DNA of 64,000 nt from Streptomyces aurantiacus. GTDB lineage: Bacteria; Actinomycetota; Actinomycetes; Streptomycetales; Streptomycetaceae. A program made the position numbers and the translations under genes. Below, piece after piece: positions 16,807-27,458 of the stretch (position 1 is the stretch's first letter; the number at the start of each line of letters is the position of its first letter). The stretch is from contig NZ_LIPP01000149.1 of the NCBI RefSeq assembly GCF_001418335.1, forward strand, positions 1 to 64,000, in the 5' to 3' direction. The notes under the pieces are model-generated. The model worked only from the letters and a program-made list of their open reading frames with translations, ran no database searches and was not told where the DNA came from.

Positions 16807-17667
16807 TTACACGTAGGTGTAGAACCCCGACCCCGACTTCCGCCCCAGGCGCCCCGCGTCGACCATCCGCTGCAGCAGCGGCGGAGCCGCGTACAACGGC
16901 TCCTTGTACTCCTCGTACATCGAGTACGCGACCGAGGACACCGTGTCCAGACCGATCAGGTCGGACAGCTTGAGCGGGCCCATCGGGTGGGCGCAGCCGA
17001 GTTCCATGCCGTTGTCGATGTCCTCGCGGCTCGCCATGCCGGACTCGAACATCCGGATCGCGGAGAGCAGATACGGGATCAGCAGTGCGTTGACCACGAA
17101 GCCCGAGCGGTCCTGGGCGCGGATCGCGTGCTTGCCGAGGATCTTCTCCACCAGGGACTGCGCCCGGCTGATGGTGCCCTCGGAGGTGGTGAGGGCCGGG
17201 ATCAGCTCGACGAGCTTCTGCACCGGGGCCGGGTTGAAGAAGTGGATGCCGATGACCTGGTCGGGGCGCGAGGTGGCGACGGCGAGCCGCACGAGCGGGA
17301 TGGAGGAGGTGTTGGAGGCGAGGATCGCGTCCTGCCGGGTCACCACCTGGTCGAGCACCTGGAAGATTTCGGTCTTCACCTGCTCGTTCTCGACGACCGC
17401 CTCGATCACCAGATCGCGGTCGGAGAACTCGCCGAGGTCGGTGGTGAAGGAGAGCCGCGCCAGGGTGGCGTCCCGCTCCTCCTCGGAGATCTTGCCGCGC
17501 TCGGCCGCCTTGGAGAGTGAGTTGTAGAGCCGGGTCCGGCCGATCTCCAACGCCTCACCCGTGGTCTCGGCGACCTTCACCTCCAGGCCGGCGCGGGCGC
17601 ACACCTCGGCGATGCCCGCACCCATCTGGCCGCAGCCCACCACTCCGACGCGTTCGATGTCGGTCAC
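16807..17667 (-). CDS. 3-hydroxybutyryl-CoA dehydrogenase
   Basis: NAD(P)-dependent oxidation/reduction of 3-hydroxybutyryl-CoA (286 aa), in butyrate/PHB-type or fatty acid metabolism. A Rossmann fold opens the protein (RVGVVGCGQMGAGIAEVCAR, residues 5-24). The catalytic His lies in GIHFFNPAPVQKLVEL, with the conserved Asn in SNTSSIP, and the C-terminal helical domain ends in GRKSGSGFYTY. GTG at 17667 (VTDIERVGV) follows GAAAGGGAC; a longer frame upstream lacks conservation. It is divergent from the GHL10-type gene. Confidence 0.92.
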   Translation of the reverse strand: MTDIERVGVVGCGQMGAGIAEVCARAGLEVKVAETTGEALEIGRTRLYNSLSKAAERGKISEEERDATLARLSFTTDLGEFSDRDLVIEAVVENEQVKTEIFQVLDQVVTRQDAILASNTSSIPLVRLAVATSRPDQVIGIHFFNPAPVQKLVELIPALTTSEGTISRAQSLVEKILGKHAIRAQDRSGFVVNALLIPYLLSAIRMFESGMASREDIDNGMELGCAHPMGPLKLSDLIGLDTVSSVAYSMYEEYKEPLYAAPPLLQRMVDAGRLGRKSGSGFYTYV

Positions 17668-17838
17668 ATCGTCCCTTTCGCTCTCACTGTCATGGGGTCG
17701 GCAGGTGTCCGGTGTCCGGTACCCGACGCCGCCACGCACGTTACTCGGATCTGTCCCCGTTCGACCGGCCGGGTCAGGCATGCTGTGCGAGGTGGACGGT
17801 CCGTGACCAGCGGACCCGCTGAGTTTGGGGTGCACGGC

Positions 17839-19110
17839 ATGAGGCGTATGTCACGACGGGGTTTCGCGGCGACAGCGGCGGTCGGACTGTCGGGACTCGT
17901 CACCGCGGGCCTGGCCGTGGCGGCGGAGATGTCCGAGGGTTCCGGGAGCGGGGACTCCCGTGCTCCCCGGCGCGGCGATCCCGTCGGCGCGCTGCGCGGC
18001 ATGTGGGTGGCGACCGTGGCGAACCGTGACTGGCCCTCGAAGCCGGGTCTGACCGCGGCCCGGCAGCGCGCCGAACTGGTCGCGCACCTCGACACGGCGG
18101 TGGAGCGCAGGCTGAACACCGTGATCTTCCAGGTGCGCTCCACGGCCGACGCCCTGTGGGCTTCGCCGTACGAGCCCTGGGCGCAGTGTCTGACCGGTGT
18201 CCAGGGCGAGGACCCCGGCTGGGACCCGCTCGGCACCGCCGTCGAGGAGGCCCACGCGCGCGGCCTGGAACTGCACGCCTGGTTCAACCCGTACCGCGTC
18301 GCCAACCACACCGACCCGAGCAAGCTGGTCGCCTCGCACCCGGCCCGCAAGCATCCCGACTGGGTCGTGCCCTACGGCGGGAAGCTCTACTACAACCCTG
18401 GTCTGCCGGAGGTACGCGCCTTCGTCCAGGACGCGATGCTCGACGCGGTGAAGAAGTACGCCGTGGACGCCGTCCACTGGGACGACTACTTCTACCCGTA
18501 TCCGGTCGCGGGCCAGGTCTTCGACGACGACGCCGCGTACGCCGCGCACGGCGGGAAGTTTCCGGACCGGGCGTCGTGGCGGCGCGACAACATCGACCGG
18601 CTGGTACGGGAGACGGCGGCCCGGATCAAAAAGGTCCGGCCCGGCACACCGTTCGGGATCAGCCCGTTCGGGGTGTGGCGCCACGCCGGGACCGACCCGT
18701 TGGGCTCAAACACCCGGGACGGTGTGCAGACGTACGACGACCTGCACGCGGACACCCGCAAGTGGGTCCGGGAGAACTGGATCGACTACATCTGCCCGCA
18801 GCTGTACTGGAACATCGGCTTCGCCGTCGCCGACTACGCCGAGCTCGTCCCCTGGTGGTCCGAGGTCGCGCGCGGCAGCGGCACCCGGCTGTACGTGGGC
18901 GAGGCGCTCTACAAGGCCGGGGACCCGGCGCAGCCCGCGGCGTGGCAGGACCCGGCGGAGTTGTCCCGGCACCTCACCTTCACCAACCAGTATCCGCAGG
19001 TGCGCGGGCATGTCTTCTTCGCGGCCAGGGAAGTGGCCGCCGACCCTGTCGGGGCCATGGCGAAGGTGGTCGCCGACCACTACCAGAAGTCGTCGAAGCT
19101 CACACACTGA
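17839..19110 (+). CDS. secreted GHL10-type glycosyl hydrolase-like protein
   Basis: Exported protein (423 aa) with a twin-arginine signal (MSRRGFAATAAVGLSGLVTAG) and a glycosyl-hydrolase-like 10 (formerly DUF187) TIM barrel. Recognisable parts are GMWVATVANRDWPS, the substrate-site LHAWFNPYRVAN, DAVHWDDYFYPYP and WIDYICPQLYWNIGF. The family is thought to cleave glycans, including peptidoglycan-linked or exopolysaccharide chains, but proven substrates are few. The ATG at 17839 puts the RR motif near the N-terminus; GTG 17830 is an alternative. A 16-bp direct repeat spans the stop codon (19099-19114 and 19122-19137). Confidence 0.85.
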   Translation: MRRMSRRGFAATAAVGLSGLVTAGLAVAAEMSEGSGSGDSRAPRRGDPVGALRGMWVATVANRDWPSKPGLTAARQRAELVAHLDTAVERRLNTVIFQVRSTADALWASPYEPWAQCLTGVQGEDPGWDPLGTAVEEAHARGLELHAWFNPYRVANHTDPSKLVASHPARKHPDWVVPYGGKLYYNPGLPEVRAFVQDAMLDAVKKYAVDAVHWDDYFYPYPVAGQVFDDDAAYAAHGGKFPDRASWRRDNIDRLVRETAARIKKVRPGTPFGISPFGVWRHAGTDPLGSNTRDGVQTYDDLHADTRKWVRENWIDYICPQLYWNIGFAVADYAELVPWWSEVARGSGTRLYVGEALYKAGDPAQPAAWQDPAELSRHLTFTNQYPQVRGHVFFAAREVAADPVGAMAKVVADHYQKSSKLTH

Positions 19111-19148
19111 CCTGGTTGAACCTCACACACCGACCTGTCCGGGGCCGC

Positions 19149-19346
19149 CTATCCGGGGCTGCTCTCGTGGTGCTGGACCACGCAGTCGGGGCCGGGCGAC
19201 ATCAGCGTTTCGTGGCCGTCCTCGAAGCGGACCCGGTAGGGCGGGTTCCCCCGCTGTCCGAGCACCTCGATGACTTCCGCGACCCGGTCGTGCTGCCCGA
19301 CGATCCTGCCGTGCACCAGCAAATGGTCGCCTACGGTTGCCTGCAT
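19149..19346 (-). CDS. DUF1918 domain protein
   Basis: Very small protein (65 aa) of the DUF1918 family: MQATVGDHLLVHGRIVGQHD, then PPYRVRFEDGHETLMSPGPDCVV. It is an SH3-like beta-barrel of unknown function, frequent in Streptomyces. The ATG at 19346 has GGAGG upstream (in the complement, near 19350-19355). Confidence 0.85.
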   Translation of the reverse strand: MQATVGDHLLVHGRIVGQHDRVAEVIEVLGQRGNPPYRVRFEDGHETLMSPGPDCVVQHHESSPG

Positions 19347-19440
19347 CGGGAGGGCCTCCTCGTTCCGCACGGGCAGTGGCGATTCGTGACCGCAAGTCTA
19401 CGGCGCGTAGCGCGAGTTGGGGCCGGCTCGTACGGTCCGC

Positions 19441-20370
19441 TCAGCCCCGTGCCCGTTGGGTGACGGCGATGCAGACGAGCACGGCGGCGGCCGTCAGCGG
19501 GGCCGCCGGGGTCAGTCGCTCGCCCAGGAGCAGCACCGACCACACCAGTGTGAGCAGCGGCTGTGCCAACTGCAACTGGCTGGCCTTCGGGATGCCGATG
19601 GCGGCCATCCCGCGGTACCAGACGACCAGGCCGAGGAACTGCGAGCCGGCCGCGACCCACAACAGCCCGGCCACGCTGTGCGCGGTCAGTCGTACGGGCT
19701 CCTGCGACAGCGCGATCGCGGCCACGGGCGCCGTCAGCGGCAGGCACAGGACCAGCGCCCAGCCGATGACCTGCCAGCCCGGCATCACCCGGGCCAGCCG
19801 GCCGCCCTCCGTGTAGCCCGCCGCACAGACCAGGAGCGCTCCGAAGAGATAGGCGTCCGCGCTGCTCAGGGCGCCGCCGCTCTGCTGCACGGTGAACGCG
19901 ATCACCACGACGGCGCCCGCGGACGCCGCCGCCCAGAAGGTGCGCGAGGGGCGGGTGCCGACGCGCAGGGCCGAGCACAGGGCGGTCGTCAGGGGAAGCA
20001 GGCCCACGACGACCGCGGCGTGCGCGGTGGTCGACGTCTCCAGGGCGAGGGTGGTGAGCAGCGGGAAGCCGAGGACGACTCCGGCGGCGACGACGGCCAG
20101 CCCCGCCCAGTGCCGGCGGCCGGGGAGCGGGACGCGCAGGGTGAGCAGGCAGCCGCCCGCGACGACCGCGGCCAGGACGCTGCGCACCGCCACGAGCGAC
20201 CAGGGGCCGAAGCCCTCCAGGCCCCACGCGGTGGCGGGGAAGGTGAGAGAGAAGGCGATGACCCCGAGCGCGGCGAGGAGGGTCCCGGCCCGGGGGCCGG
20301 GCTGGTCGGCGTCGGCGCCCTGGGGCACTGCTATCGAGGTCCGCGTGATAGCGCTATTCTCTGCTCTCAT
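19441..20370 (-). CDS. EamA/DMT family transporter
   Basis: Inner-membrane drug/metabolite exporter (309 aa) with ten predicted helices in two EamA repeats (first about 28-155, second about 170-300). Signature areas are FSLTFPATAWGLEGFGPWS and SQLQLAQPLLTLVWSVLLLG. The substrate is unknown, commonly amino acids or small metabolites. Its ATG at 20370 overlaps the ATG of the divergent MocR regulator at 20369, so one start region serves both genes, and the regulator very probably controls this exporter. Confidence 0.88.
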   Translation of the reverse strand: MRAENSAITRTSIAVPQGADADQPGPRAGTLLAALGVIAFSLTFPATAWGLEGFGPWSLVAVRSVLAAVVAGGCLLTLRVPLPGRRHWAGLAVVAAGVVLGFPLLTTLALETSTTAHAAVVVGLLPLTTALCSALRVGTRPSRTFWAAASAGAVVVIAFTVQQSGGALSSADAYLFGALLVCAAGYTEGGRLARVMPGWQVIGWALVLCLPLTAPVAAIALSQEPVRLTAHSVAGLLWVAAGSQFLGLVVWYRGMAAIGIPKASQLQLAQPLLTLVWSVLLLGERLTPAAPLTAAAVLVCIAVTQRARG

Positions 20371-20378
20371 GCATGAGC
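20346..20378. promoter_or_regulatory. shared EamA/MocR start region with two palindromes
   Basis: Two perfect palindromes lie here: ATAGCGCTAT (20348-20357) and CTCATGCATGAG (20366-20377). The second contains both divergent start codons. A TATTCT box (20355-20360) lies 8 bases before the MocR ATG, the spacing expected for a leaderless transcript; TACGCT on the opposite strand is a weaker counterpart for EamA. The first palindrome is the better operator candidate. Confidence 0.55.
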
Positions 20379-21817
20379 GTAGCAGCGTCGGTGATCTGGC
20401 AGATCGACTGAGAAGTGAGCTCGACCGCTACTCTCCTGGTGGAAAGCTGCCGTCCAGCCGGGCACTCGTCGAGCGGTTCAGAGTGAGCCCCGTGACCGTG
20501 TCCAGGGCGCTGGCCCAGCTCTCCGCCGAGGGGCTTGTGGTCACCCGGCCCGGGGCGGGGGCGTTCCGGGCCGGACCGCGCGAGGCCGGGCCCGCAGTCG
20601 GGGACACCTCGTGGCAGGAGGTCGCGCTCAGCGCGGACGCCACCTCCGAACTCGTACCCCGCACGGTGGACGCCTCGGGCGTGCTCGTCTCGCTGGCCGC
20701 ACCGCCGCCGGGAGTCATCGAGCTCAACGGCGGCTATCTGCACCCCTCCCTGCAGCCGGAACGGGCGATGGCCGCCGCGCTGTCCCGGGCGGGCCGGCGC
20801 CCGGGTGCCTGGGCACGTCCGCCGATGGACGGGCTGCTGGAACTGCGCGAGTGGTTCGCGCGGGGCATCGGCGGGGCCGTCACCGCCGCCGAGGTGCTGA
20901 TCACGGCCGGCGGGCAGTCCGCGCTGACCACCGCGCTGCGCGCACTCGCCCCGCCCGGTGCCCCGGTCCTCGTCGAGTCGCCCACGTACCCCGGCATGCT
21001 GGCGATCGCCCGCGCGGCCGGACTGCGGCCCGTGCCCGTGCCCGTGGACCGGGACGGCGTGAAGCCCGAGCTGCTCGCCGACGCCTTCCGGGCCACCGGC
21101 GCCCGGGTCTTCGTCTGCCAGCCGCTGTTCCAGAACCCGACCGGCGCGGTGCTCGCCCCGCAGCGGCGGGGCGAGGTGCTCGGGATCGCCCGCGCGGCGG
21201 GCGCGTTCGTCGTCGAGGACGACTTTGTACGCCGGCTCGTGCACGAGGACGCGGGACCGCTGCCGCGCCCGCTGGCCTCGGACGACCCCGACGGAGTGGT
21301 CGTGCACGTCTGCTCGCTGACCAAGGCGACCTCACCGAGTTTCCGGGTGAGCGCACTGGCCGCCCGCGGGCCCGTCCTGGAACGGCTGCGGGCGATCCAG
21401 GTCGTCGACACCTTCTTCGTACCGCGTCCCCTCCAGGAGGCGGCCCTTGAACTCGTCGGCTCACCCGCCTGGCCCCGCCATCTGCGTGCCGTAGCACGGG
21501 AGTTGAGGCACCGCCGGGACACCATGACCGCCACGCTCCGGCTGAGCCTGCCCGAACTCGCCCTGCCCCACGTCCCGTCCGGCGGCTACCACCTGTGGCT
21601 GCGCCTGCCGGACGGCACGGACGAGCGGGCCCTGCTCTCGGCGGCCCTGCGCGCGGGCGTGGCCGTCACCCCCGGCCGCCCCTACTTCAGCGCGGAGCCC
21701 CCGGCGGCCCATCTGCGACTCAGCTTCGCGGCGGTCGCGAGTACCGCGGAGATCACCGAGGGCGTCCGGCGACTGCGTACCGCCTGCGCGGAAATCGGTT
21801 CGACAGCGGGGCCCTGA
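20369..21817 (+). CDS. MocR family PLP-dependent transcriptional regulator
   Basis: GntR-type winged helix fused to an aminotransferase fold (482 aa). The helix-turn-helix occupies about residues 10-75 (LPSSRALVERFRVSPVTVSR, then LVVTRPGAGAF). The fold-type I domain includes TAGGQSALTTALRAL and QPLFQNPTGAVL, with PLP-binding Lys in CSLTKATSPSFR (K319). MocR proteins sense PLP or an amino compound and usually control a divergent neighbour. Here that is the EamA exporter, with overlapping start codons. The start is ATG 20369; a longer upstream frame runs antisense through EamA and is not coding. Confidence 0.9.
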   Translation: MHERSSVGDLADRLRSELDRYSPGGKLPSSRALVERFRVSPVTVSRALAQLSAEGLVVTRPGAGAFRAGPREAGPAVGDTSWQEVALSADATSELVPRTVDASGVLVSLAAPPPGVIELNGGYLHPSLQPERAMAAALSRAGRRPGAWARPPMDGLLELREWFARGIGGAVTAAEVLITAGGQSALTTALRALAPPGAPVLVESPTYPGMLAIARAAGLRPVPVPVDRDGVKPELLADAFRATGARVFVCQPLFQNPTGAVLAPQRRGEVLGIARAAGAFVVEDDFVRRLVHEDAGPLPRPLASDDPDGVVVHVCSLTKATSPSFRVSALAARGPVLERLRAIQVVDTFFVPRPLQEAALELVGSPAWPRHLRAVARELRHRRDTMTATLRLSLPELALPHVPSGGYHLWLRLPDGTDERALLSAALRAGVAVTPGRPYFSAEPPAAHLRLSFAAVASTAEITEGVRRLRTACAEIGSTAGP

Positions 21818-21834
21818 CCTGCGAGCCTCCCGCC

Positions 21835-22296
21835 ATGAACGACATACCGGGCCCCGTACCGGGCCTCACGCCGGGCCTGCCCGAGGGCTACGAGATCTCG
21901 ACCGACCCCGCGCGTATCGACGTCGGCCGCGTCCACCGCTGGCTCGCCACCGACGCGTACTGGGCGCTCGGGCGGCCACGTGAGAGCCACGAGCGCGCGA
22001 TGGCCGGATCGCTCAACTTCGGCGTTTACGAGGCGAGTTCGGGCGACCAGGCGGCGTACGCGCGGGTGGTGACCGACGGAGCGACCTTCGCCTGGCTCTG
22101 CGACGTGTACGTGGACCCGTCCGCGCGCGGCAAGGGAGTCGGGACCGCCCTGGTCGCCGCGGTGCGCGAACACCTCCGGCCGCTGGGGGTGCGGCGTGTG
22201 CTGCTCGCCACCGAGGACGCGCACGGGGTCTACGAGAAGCTCGGCTTCCGGGCGCTCGACCGCCCCGAGCGATGGATGGCGCTGGGCCTCGAATGA
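21835..22296 (+). CDS. GNAT family N-acetyltransferase
   Basis: Acetyl-CoA-dependent N-acetyltransferase (153 aa). The GNAT core includes the acetyl-CoA pyrophosphate loop in VDPSARGKGVGTALVAAV (R/Q-x-x-G-x-G/A type) and the C-terminal ATEDAHGVYEKLGFRALDRP. The ATG at 21835 is 17 bp after the MocR stop on the same strand, so it may be co-transcribed with the regulator. The substrate is not evident. Confidence 0.88.
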   Translation: MNDIPGPVPGLTPGLPEGYEISTDPARIDVGRVHRWLATDAYWALGRPRESHERAMAGSLNFGVYEASSGDQAAYARVVTDGATFAWLCDVYVDPSARGKGVGTALVAAVREHLRPLGVRRVLLATEDAHGVYEKLGFRALDRPERWMALGLE

Positions 22297-22523
22297 CCTT
22301 GCGTCGACCTTCCACCGGCCATCCATCCGCTTAGTAGGTACGACTGCAGCATTGGCGGGACCCCCAACACGATGCCGGTAGATCCTGCCGGTCAGCACAC
22401 AACTGCCCGTCCAACGCACCGATTTCATCTTGACCCGGCCAGTAAGGCGGTCAGCCAGGTAAGGTCGCGGACGACCAGCAGGTGGGCGGTGCTGCTCACT
22501 TGCTTACGGAGGGGGAAAATTCC

Positions 22524-22961
22524 ATGAAGAGGTTTCTGGGTGGCGCCGCCACCATCGCGGTGTGTGCTGGACTCTTCGGAGTCGTGGGCACCGGAACGGC
22601 TGCGGCGGCCCCGCTCGATATCGACAAATATGAAAGAGGGGATCCCGCGTACGGTCACATCATAGGGAGTGTCTCCTTCTACAACCGTGATGTTGTGGTG
22701 CAGGGGACGGTGAAATCCCACACGACAGGGTGTGCTCAGGCACTGTTCGAGATTTACGAGACCCCGTCGTCAACCCCGAAGGTACAAACGCGCACGGCGT
22801 GCGGCCGGGGGACCGGCACCAGCACCGACTACAACTTCACTGTCGACTTGGGCCCAGGGGGCGCCGCATTTGTGACGGTGACCCTCCAGGAGAACACGAC
22901 CGGCAAGTGGGAGCAGGTCCCCAACGGGTGGCAGCAACTTCTCAACGACGCCCGGAACTGA
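22524..22961 (+). CDS. small secreted protein, unknown
   Basis: Exported protein of 145 residues. The signal peptide MKRFLGGAATIAVCAGLFGV ends near AAAAP (about residue 30). The mature part is beta-rich (IIGSVSFYNRDVVVQGTVKS, TVTLQENTTGKW) with two cysteines (TTGCAQ, TACGRG) likely forming one disulfide. The ATG at 22524 follows GGAGGGGGAAAA. Codon use is less GC-biased than that of the neighbours, and it abuts a transposon relic, so lateral arrival is plausible. I do not recognise a family with an assigned function. Confidence 0.7.
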   Translation: MKRFLGGAATIAVCAGLFGVVGTGTAAAAPLDIDKYERGDPAYGHIIGSVSFYNRDVVVQGTVKSHTTGCAQALFEIYETPSSTPKVQTRTACGRGTGTSTDYNFTVDLGPGGAAFVTVTLQENTTGKWEQVPNGWQQLLNDARN

Positions 22962-23321
22962 CCTACCCGTAGCGATGCATGGCGCCCGGACTCCGCTACA
23001 TGTCTGGGCGCCGTCCATGCTTTGGGCGCGCAAGTCTGGGTGGGATTCCTCAGTCTGCCAAGCGGCTCGGGTGCAGTTCTTTGCTGATCCTCGGATTCGG
23101 TTTCGTCGCTGGGTCATTGCCTGGTCGACGGCTTCGCCGAGGGAGTCGGTGCTGGTCTGGCTGCGTTGCGGACAGTCCTCGTACTTCGCCTGCCGCCAGA
23201 CCAGCTCCCGCAGACGAAGTCCAGCAGTATCTCCGCGTCGATCTTCCCGCTGGTGCGCTGCCGGACCAGGTCCGGCTCGCTGCCGAGGACCTTCGCGCCG
23301 AGCACGTTGACCCGGCGATCG
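22962..23321. other. intergenic region of lowered GC bias
   Basis: A 360-bp stretch before the TnpB relic. Both strands hold open frames, but none has a ribosome binding site or a family signature that I recognise. It is probably decayed mobile-element or insertion-junction sequence. Confidence 0.4.
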
Positions 23322-23710
23322 TATGACCCCGACCGTCAGGGCCGTTGGTCGTTCTCCTCGCAGCAGGCCACCCTGCGCCGCCTGGACAGAACTGGTTCGA
23401 CACGGTGGACTTCCCCAAGGACGGCGACGGCTGCCGGTGGGACTCCACCCCGCGCGACTGCGTCACCCGCGTCCGCCTCCAAGGCATCGGACACGTCCGC
23501 GTCCACCAGCACCGGCCCGTCAAGGGCCGGGTCAAGACCGTCTCCGTCAAACGCGGCCGACAGTGGTACGTCATTCTTGCCTGCGACAACGTGCCCGCCG
23601 AACCGCTCCCTGCCACCGGCGCCGTGACCGGCATCGACATGGTCGGGACAGCCCTTAGCCACCGACAGGAGAAGCCCCCGGATTCATCCGGAGGGAGGAG
23701 TCACCCGTGA
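23322..23710 (+). pseudogene. degraded TnpB (IS200/IS605 OrfB) transposon nuclease
   Basis: Relic of an RNA-guided TnpB nuclease gene. The first fragment, YDPDRQGRWSFSSQQATLRR (from 23322), is in one frame. The second, WFDTVDFPKDGDGCRW through HVRVHQHRPVKGRVKTVSVK to ATGAVTGIDM (from 23393), is in another, so roughly 25 codons and the frame are lost between them. After the first RuvC Asp (GIDM) the reading frame jumps directly to a C-terminal tail ending in a stop at 23708-23710. The other two RuvC acidic residues and the zinc finger are deleted. The N-terminal 60 or so residues of the family are also missing. It cannot encode an active nuclease. Confidence 0.8.
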
Positions 23711-23712
23711 GC
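23655..23712 (+). ncRNA. transposon right-end / omega-RNA-like remnant
   Basis: The tnpB 3' end carries CCCCGGATTCATCCGGAGGG with the hairpin CCGGAT/ATCCGG (23677-23690). In active IS200/IS605-type elements the guide (omega) RNA scaffold and the element right end occupy this position. Here it is only a remnant. Confidence 0.4.
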
Positions 23713-23773
23713 ATTCGGTGAGCGCAGCCGATCAGCTCTTGACCCGCTCAGCCCCGGCGCTCACGATCGCCGC

Positions 23774-24358
23774 ATGCATGTTCGGGTCACGCTGATCGCC
23801 GCCGCCCGCGGTTCCTCGTTGCTCGCCGAGCGCTTCGACGACGACCGGCCGCTCGACCAGGCGGGCTGGGGTGAGGTGCAGCGTGTCGCCCACGCGCTGG
23901 TGCCGTTGGCGGCGGCCGAGCTGCGGTACTGCTCGCCGACGCCGCGCAGCCGGGCCACCGGTGACGCGCTGGGGCTCGCGCCACTGGCCCAACCGGCCCT
24001 GCGGGACTGCGACATGGGCCGCTGGCGCGGACTGACCCTCGGCGAGGCGATGGCCCGTGAACCGGAGGCCGTGGACGCCTGGCTCGCCGACCCGTACTCC
24101 GCGGCCCACGGCGGAGAGCCGCTGGTGCAGTTCGTCCAGCGGGTCGGTGGCTGGCTCGACACCCGCCCCGCCGACGACGGCGGCCGGATCGTCGCCGTGG
24201 CGGAGCCCGCGGTCGTACGCGCCGCGCTGGTCTACGCCCTGAAGGCGCACCCGTCGACGTACTGGAACCTCGACGTCCGCCCCCTGTCGACGGCCACGCT
24301 CACCGGCCGGGCCGGCCGCTGGAACCTCCGGTTCGACCCTCAGTACGACCGCGTGTAG
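23774..24358 (+). CDS. degenerate histidine phosphatase family protein
   Basis: Protein of 194 residues with the phosphoglycerate-mutase/histidine-phosphatase fold (YCSPTPRSRATGDALGL and CDMGRWRGLTLGEAM are family landmarks). The catalytic RHG near the N-terminus is AARGSS, so the phospho-accepting His and the preceding Arg are gone. The usual second-His motif is replaced by VAEPAVVRAAL. Only AHGGEPLVQFVQRV is normal. It is therefore probably catalytically inactive or re-purposed (a pseudo-phosphatase), yet it is open, full length and well codon-adapted. Its 3' end overlaps the convergent DUF6314 gene by 19 bases. Confidence 0.8.
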   Translation: MHVRVTLIAAARGSSLLAERFDDDRPLDQAGWGEVQRVAHALVPLAAAELRYCSPTPRSRATGDALGLAPLAQPALRDCDMGRWRGLTLGEAMAREPEAVDAWLADPYSAAHGGEPLVQFVQRVGGWLDTRPADDGGRIVAVAEPAVVRAALVYALKAHPSTYWNLDVRPLSTATLTGRAGRWNLRFDPQYDRV

Positions 24359-24831
24359 TCCGTCGTGAGGACCAGGTCCTTGGCGGGGCCGCCCACCCGC
24401 CACACCGTCCGCCAGCGGTCCGCGTCGTACACGGTGAACTCGCCCCGGTAGAGGTCGGCCGAGCACGGATGGTCGGCGACGTACCGCCCCGAGGTGAGGT
24501 CCAGGTCGTGGAAGGGGCGGCCGTCCGCGAACTGTACGCGGGCCCGTCCGGCTCCGTCGCCCGGCAGGAACCGCAGGGTGCGCTCGGCGGGCCGGGCCAC
24601 GCCCTGCCACACGAAGGTGCCGGACTCGTGGTGGAGCAGCCCGGAGCGGGAGCCGGGGTGAGGATGGGCGCCGGAGTCGTCGCCATCCAGCCGCTCGAAC
24701 ACCGTCGTCCCGCCGAAGGTGCCACTCGCCCCGCTCGCGAGGTCCCGCACCGAACGCTCGACGCGCCAGCCCCCGGCCAGGTACGCCAGCACATCGCTCA
24801 CGGGCCGGAACCCGGCCATCGCCTCCGTCAC
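24340..24831 (-). CDS. DUF6314 family protein
   Basis: Protein of about 163 residues matching the actinobacterial DUF6314 pattern: LAGGWRVERSVRDLASGASG, FEGTFVW-like SGTFVWQGVARPAERTL, then LDLTSGRYVADHPCSADLYR and a C-terminal LTTDYTRSY. It is a lipocalin-like beta barrel of unknown function. The start is uncertain: GTG 24831 (VTEAMAGFRPV) is my choice, with ATG 24819 and ATG 24864 as alternatives. Tail-to-tail overlap with the histidine-phosphatase gene. Confidence 0.75.
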   Translation of the reverse strand: MTEAMAGFRPVSDVLAYLAGGWRVERSVRDLASGASGTFGGTTVFERLDGDDSGAHPHPGSRSGLLHHESGTFVWQGVARPAERTLRFLPGDGAGRARVQFADGRPFHDLDLTSGRYVADHPCSADLYRGEFTVYDADRWRTVWRVGGPAKDLVLTTDYTRSY

Positions 24832-25198
24832 CGCGACCACTCCTGTCCGACCTGTCCAGCCCATTGACGGGCTCGTGCCTCCTGCCCATCCTGCCGTCCG
24901 AAGTATTGAGTCGGAGCACAACAGCCATGTACAGGCTTCCGGACGTGGTCAGGAGCAGAAAGGCGAGCACCGTGTGGACGACGAGCCCTTGTCCTGGAGC
25001 GAGGCCCAGATGGGCTCGGGCCGCACGGCTCATCCGGGCCCCGGGGACACCTCGCGCTGCGTTCGCGTCCGCCTTCTCGACCTTCTCGACTGCTCGGCGA
25101 AGCTTTCCGCGGCTTCTCCCGGTGGTGATGCCCAGGCGCACACCATGAGCGTCGCGCACCACCAAGGTTCGGTACACGCCGGCCGCCCTCTTCGACCA
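24832..25198. other. intergenic region upstream of the arg operon
   Basis: About 370 bp between DUF6314 and the argC promoter. A complement-strand frame starting at ATG 25207 shows one hydrophobic stretch (LVVHTVLAFLLLTTSGSLYM), but it runs with poor codon bias into DUF6314 and has no ribosome binding site, so I do not call it a gene. Confidence 0.4.
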
Positions 25199-27454
<2,256 letters not shown>

Positions 27455-27458
<4 letters not shown>

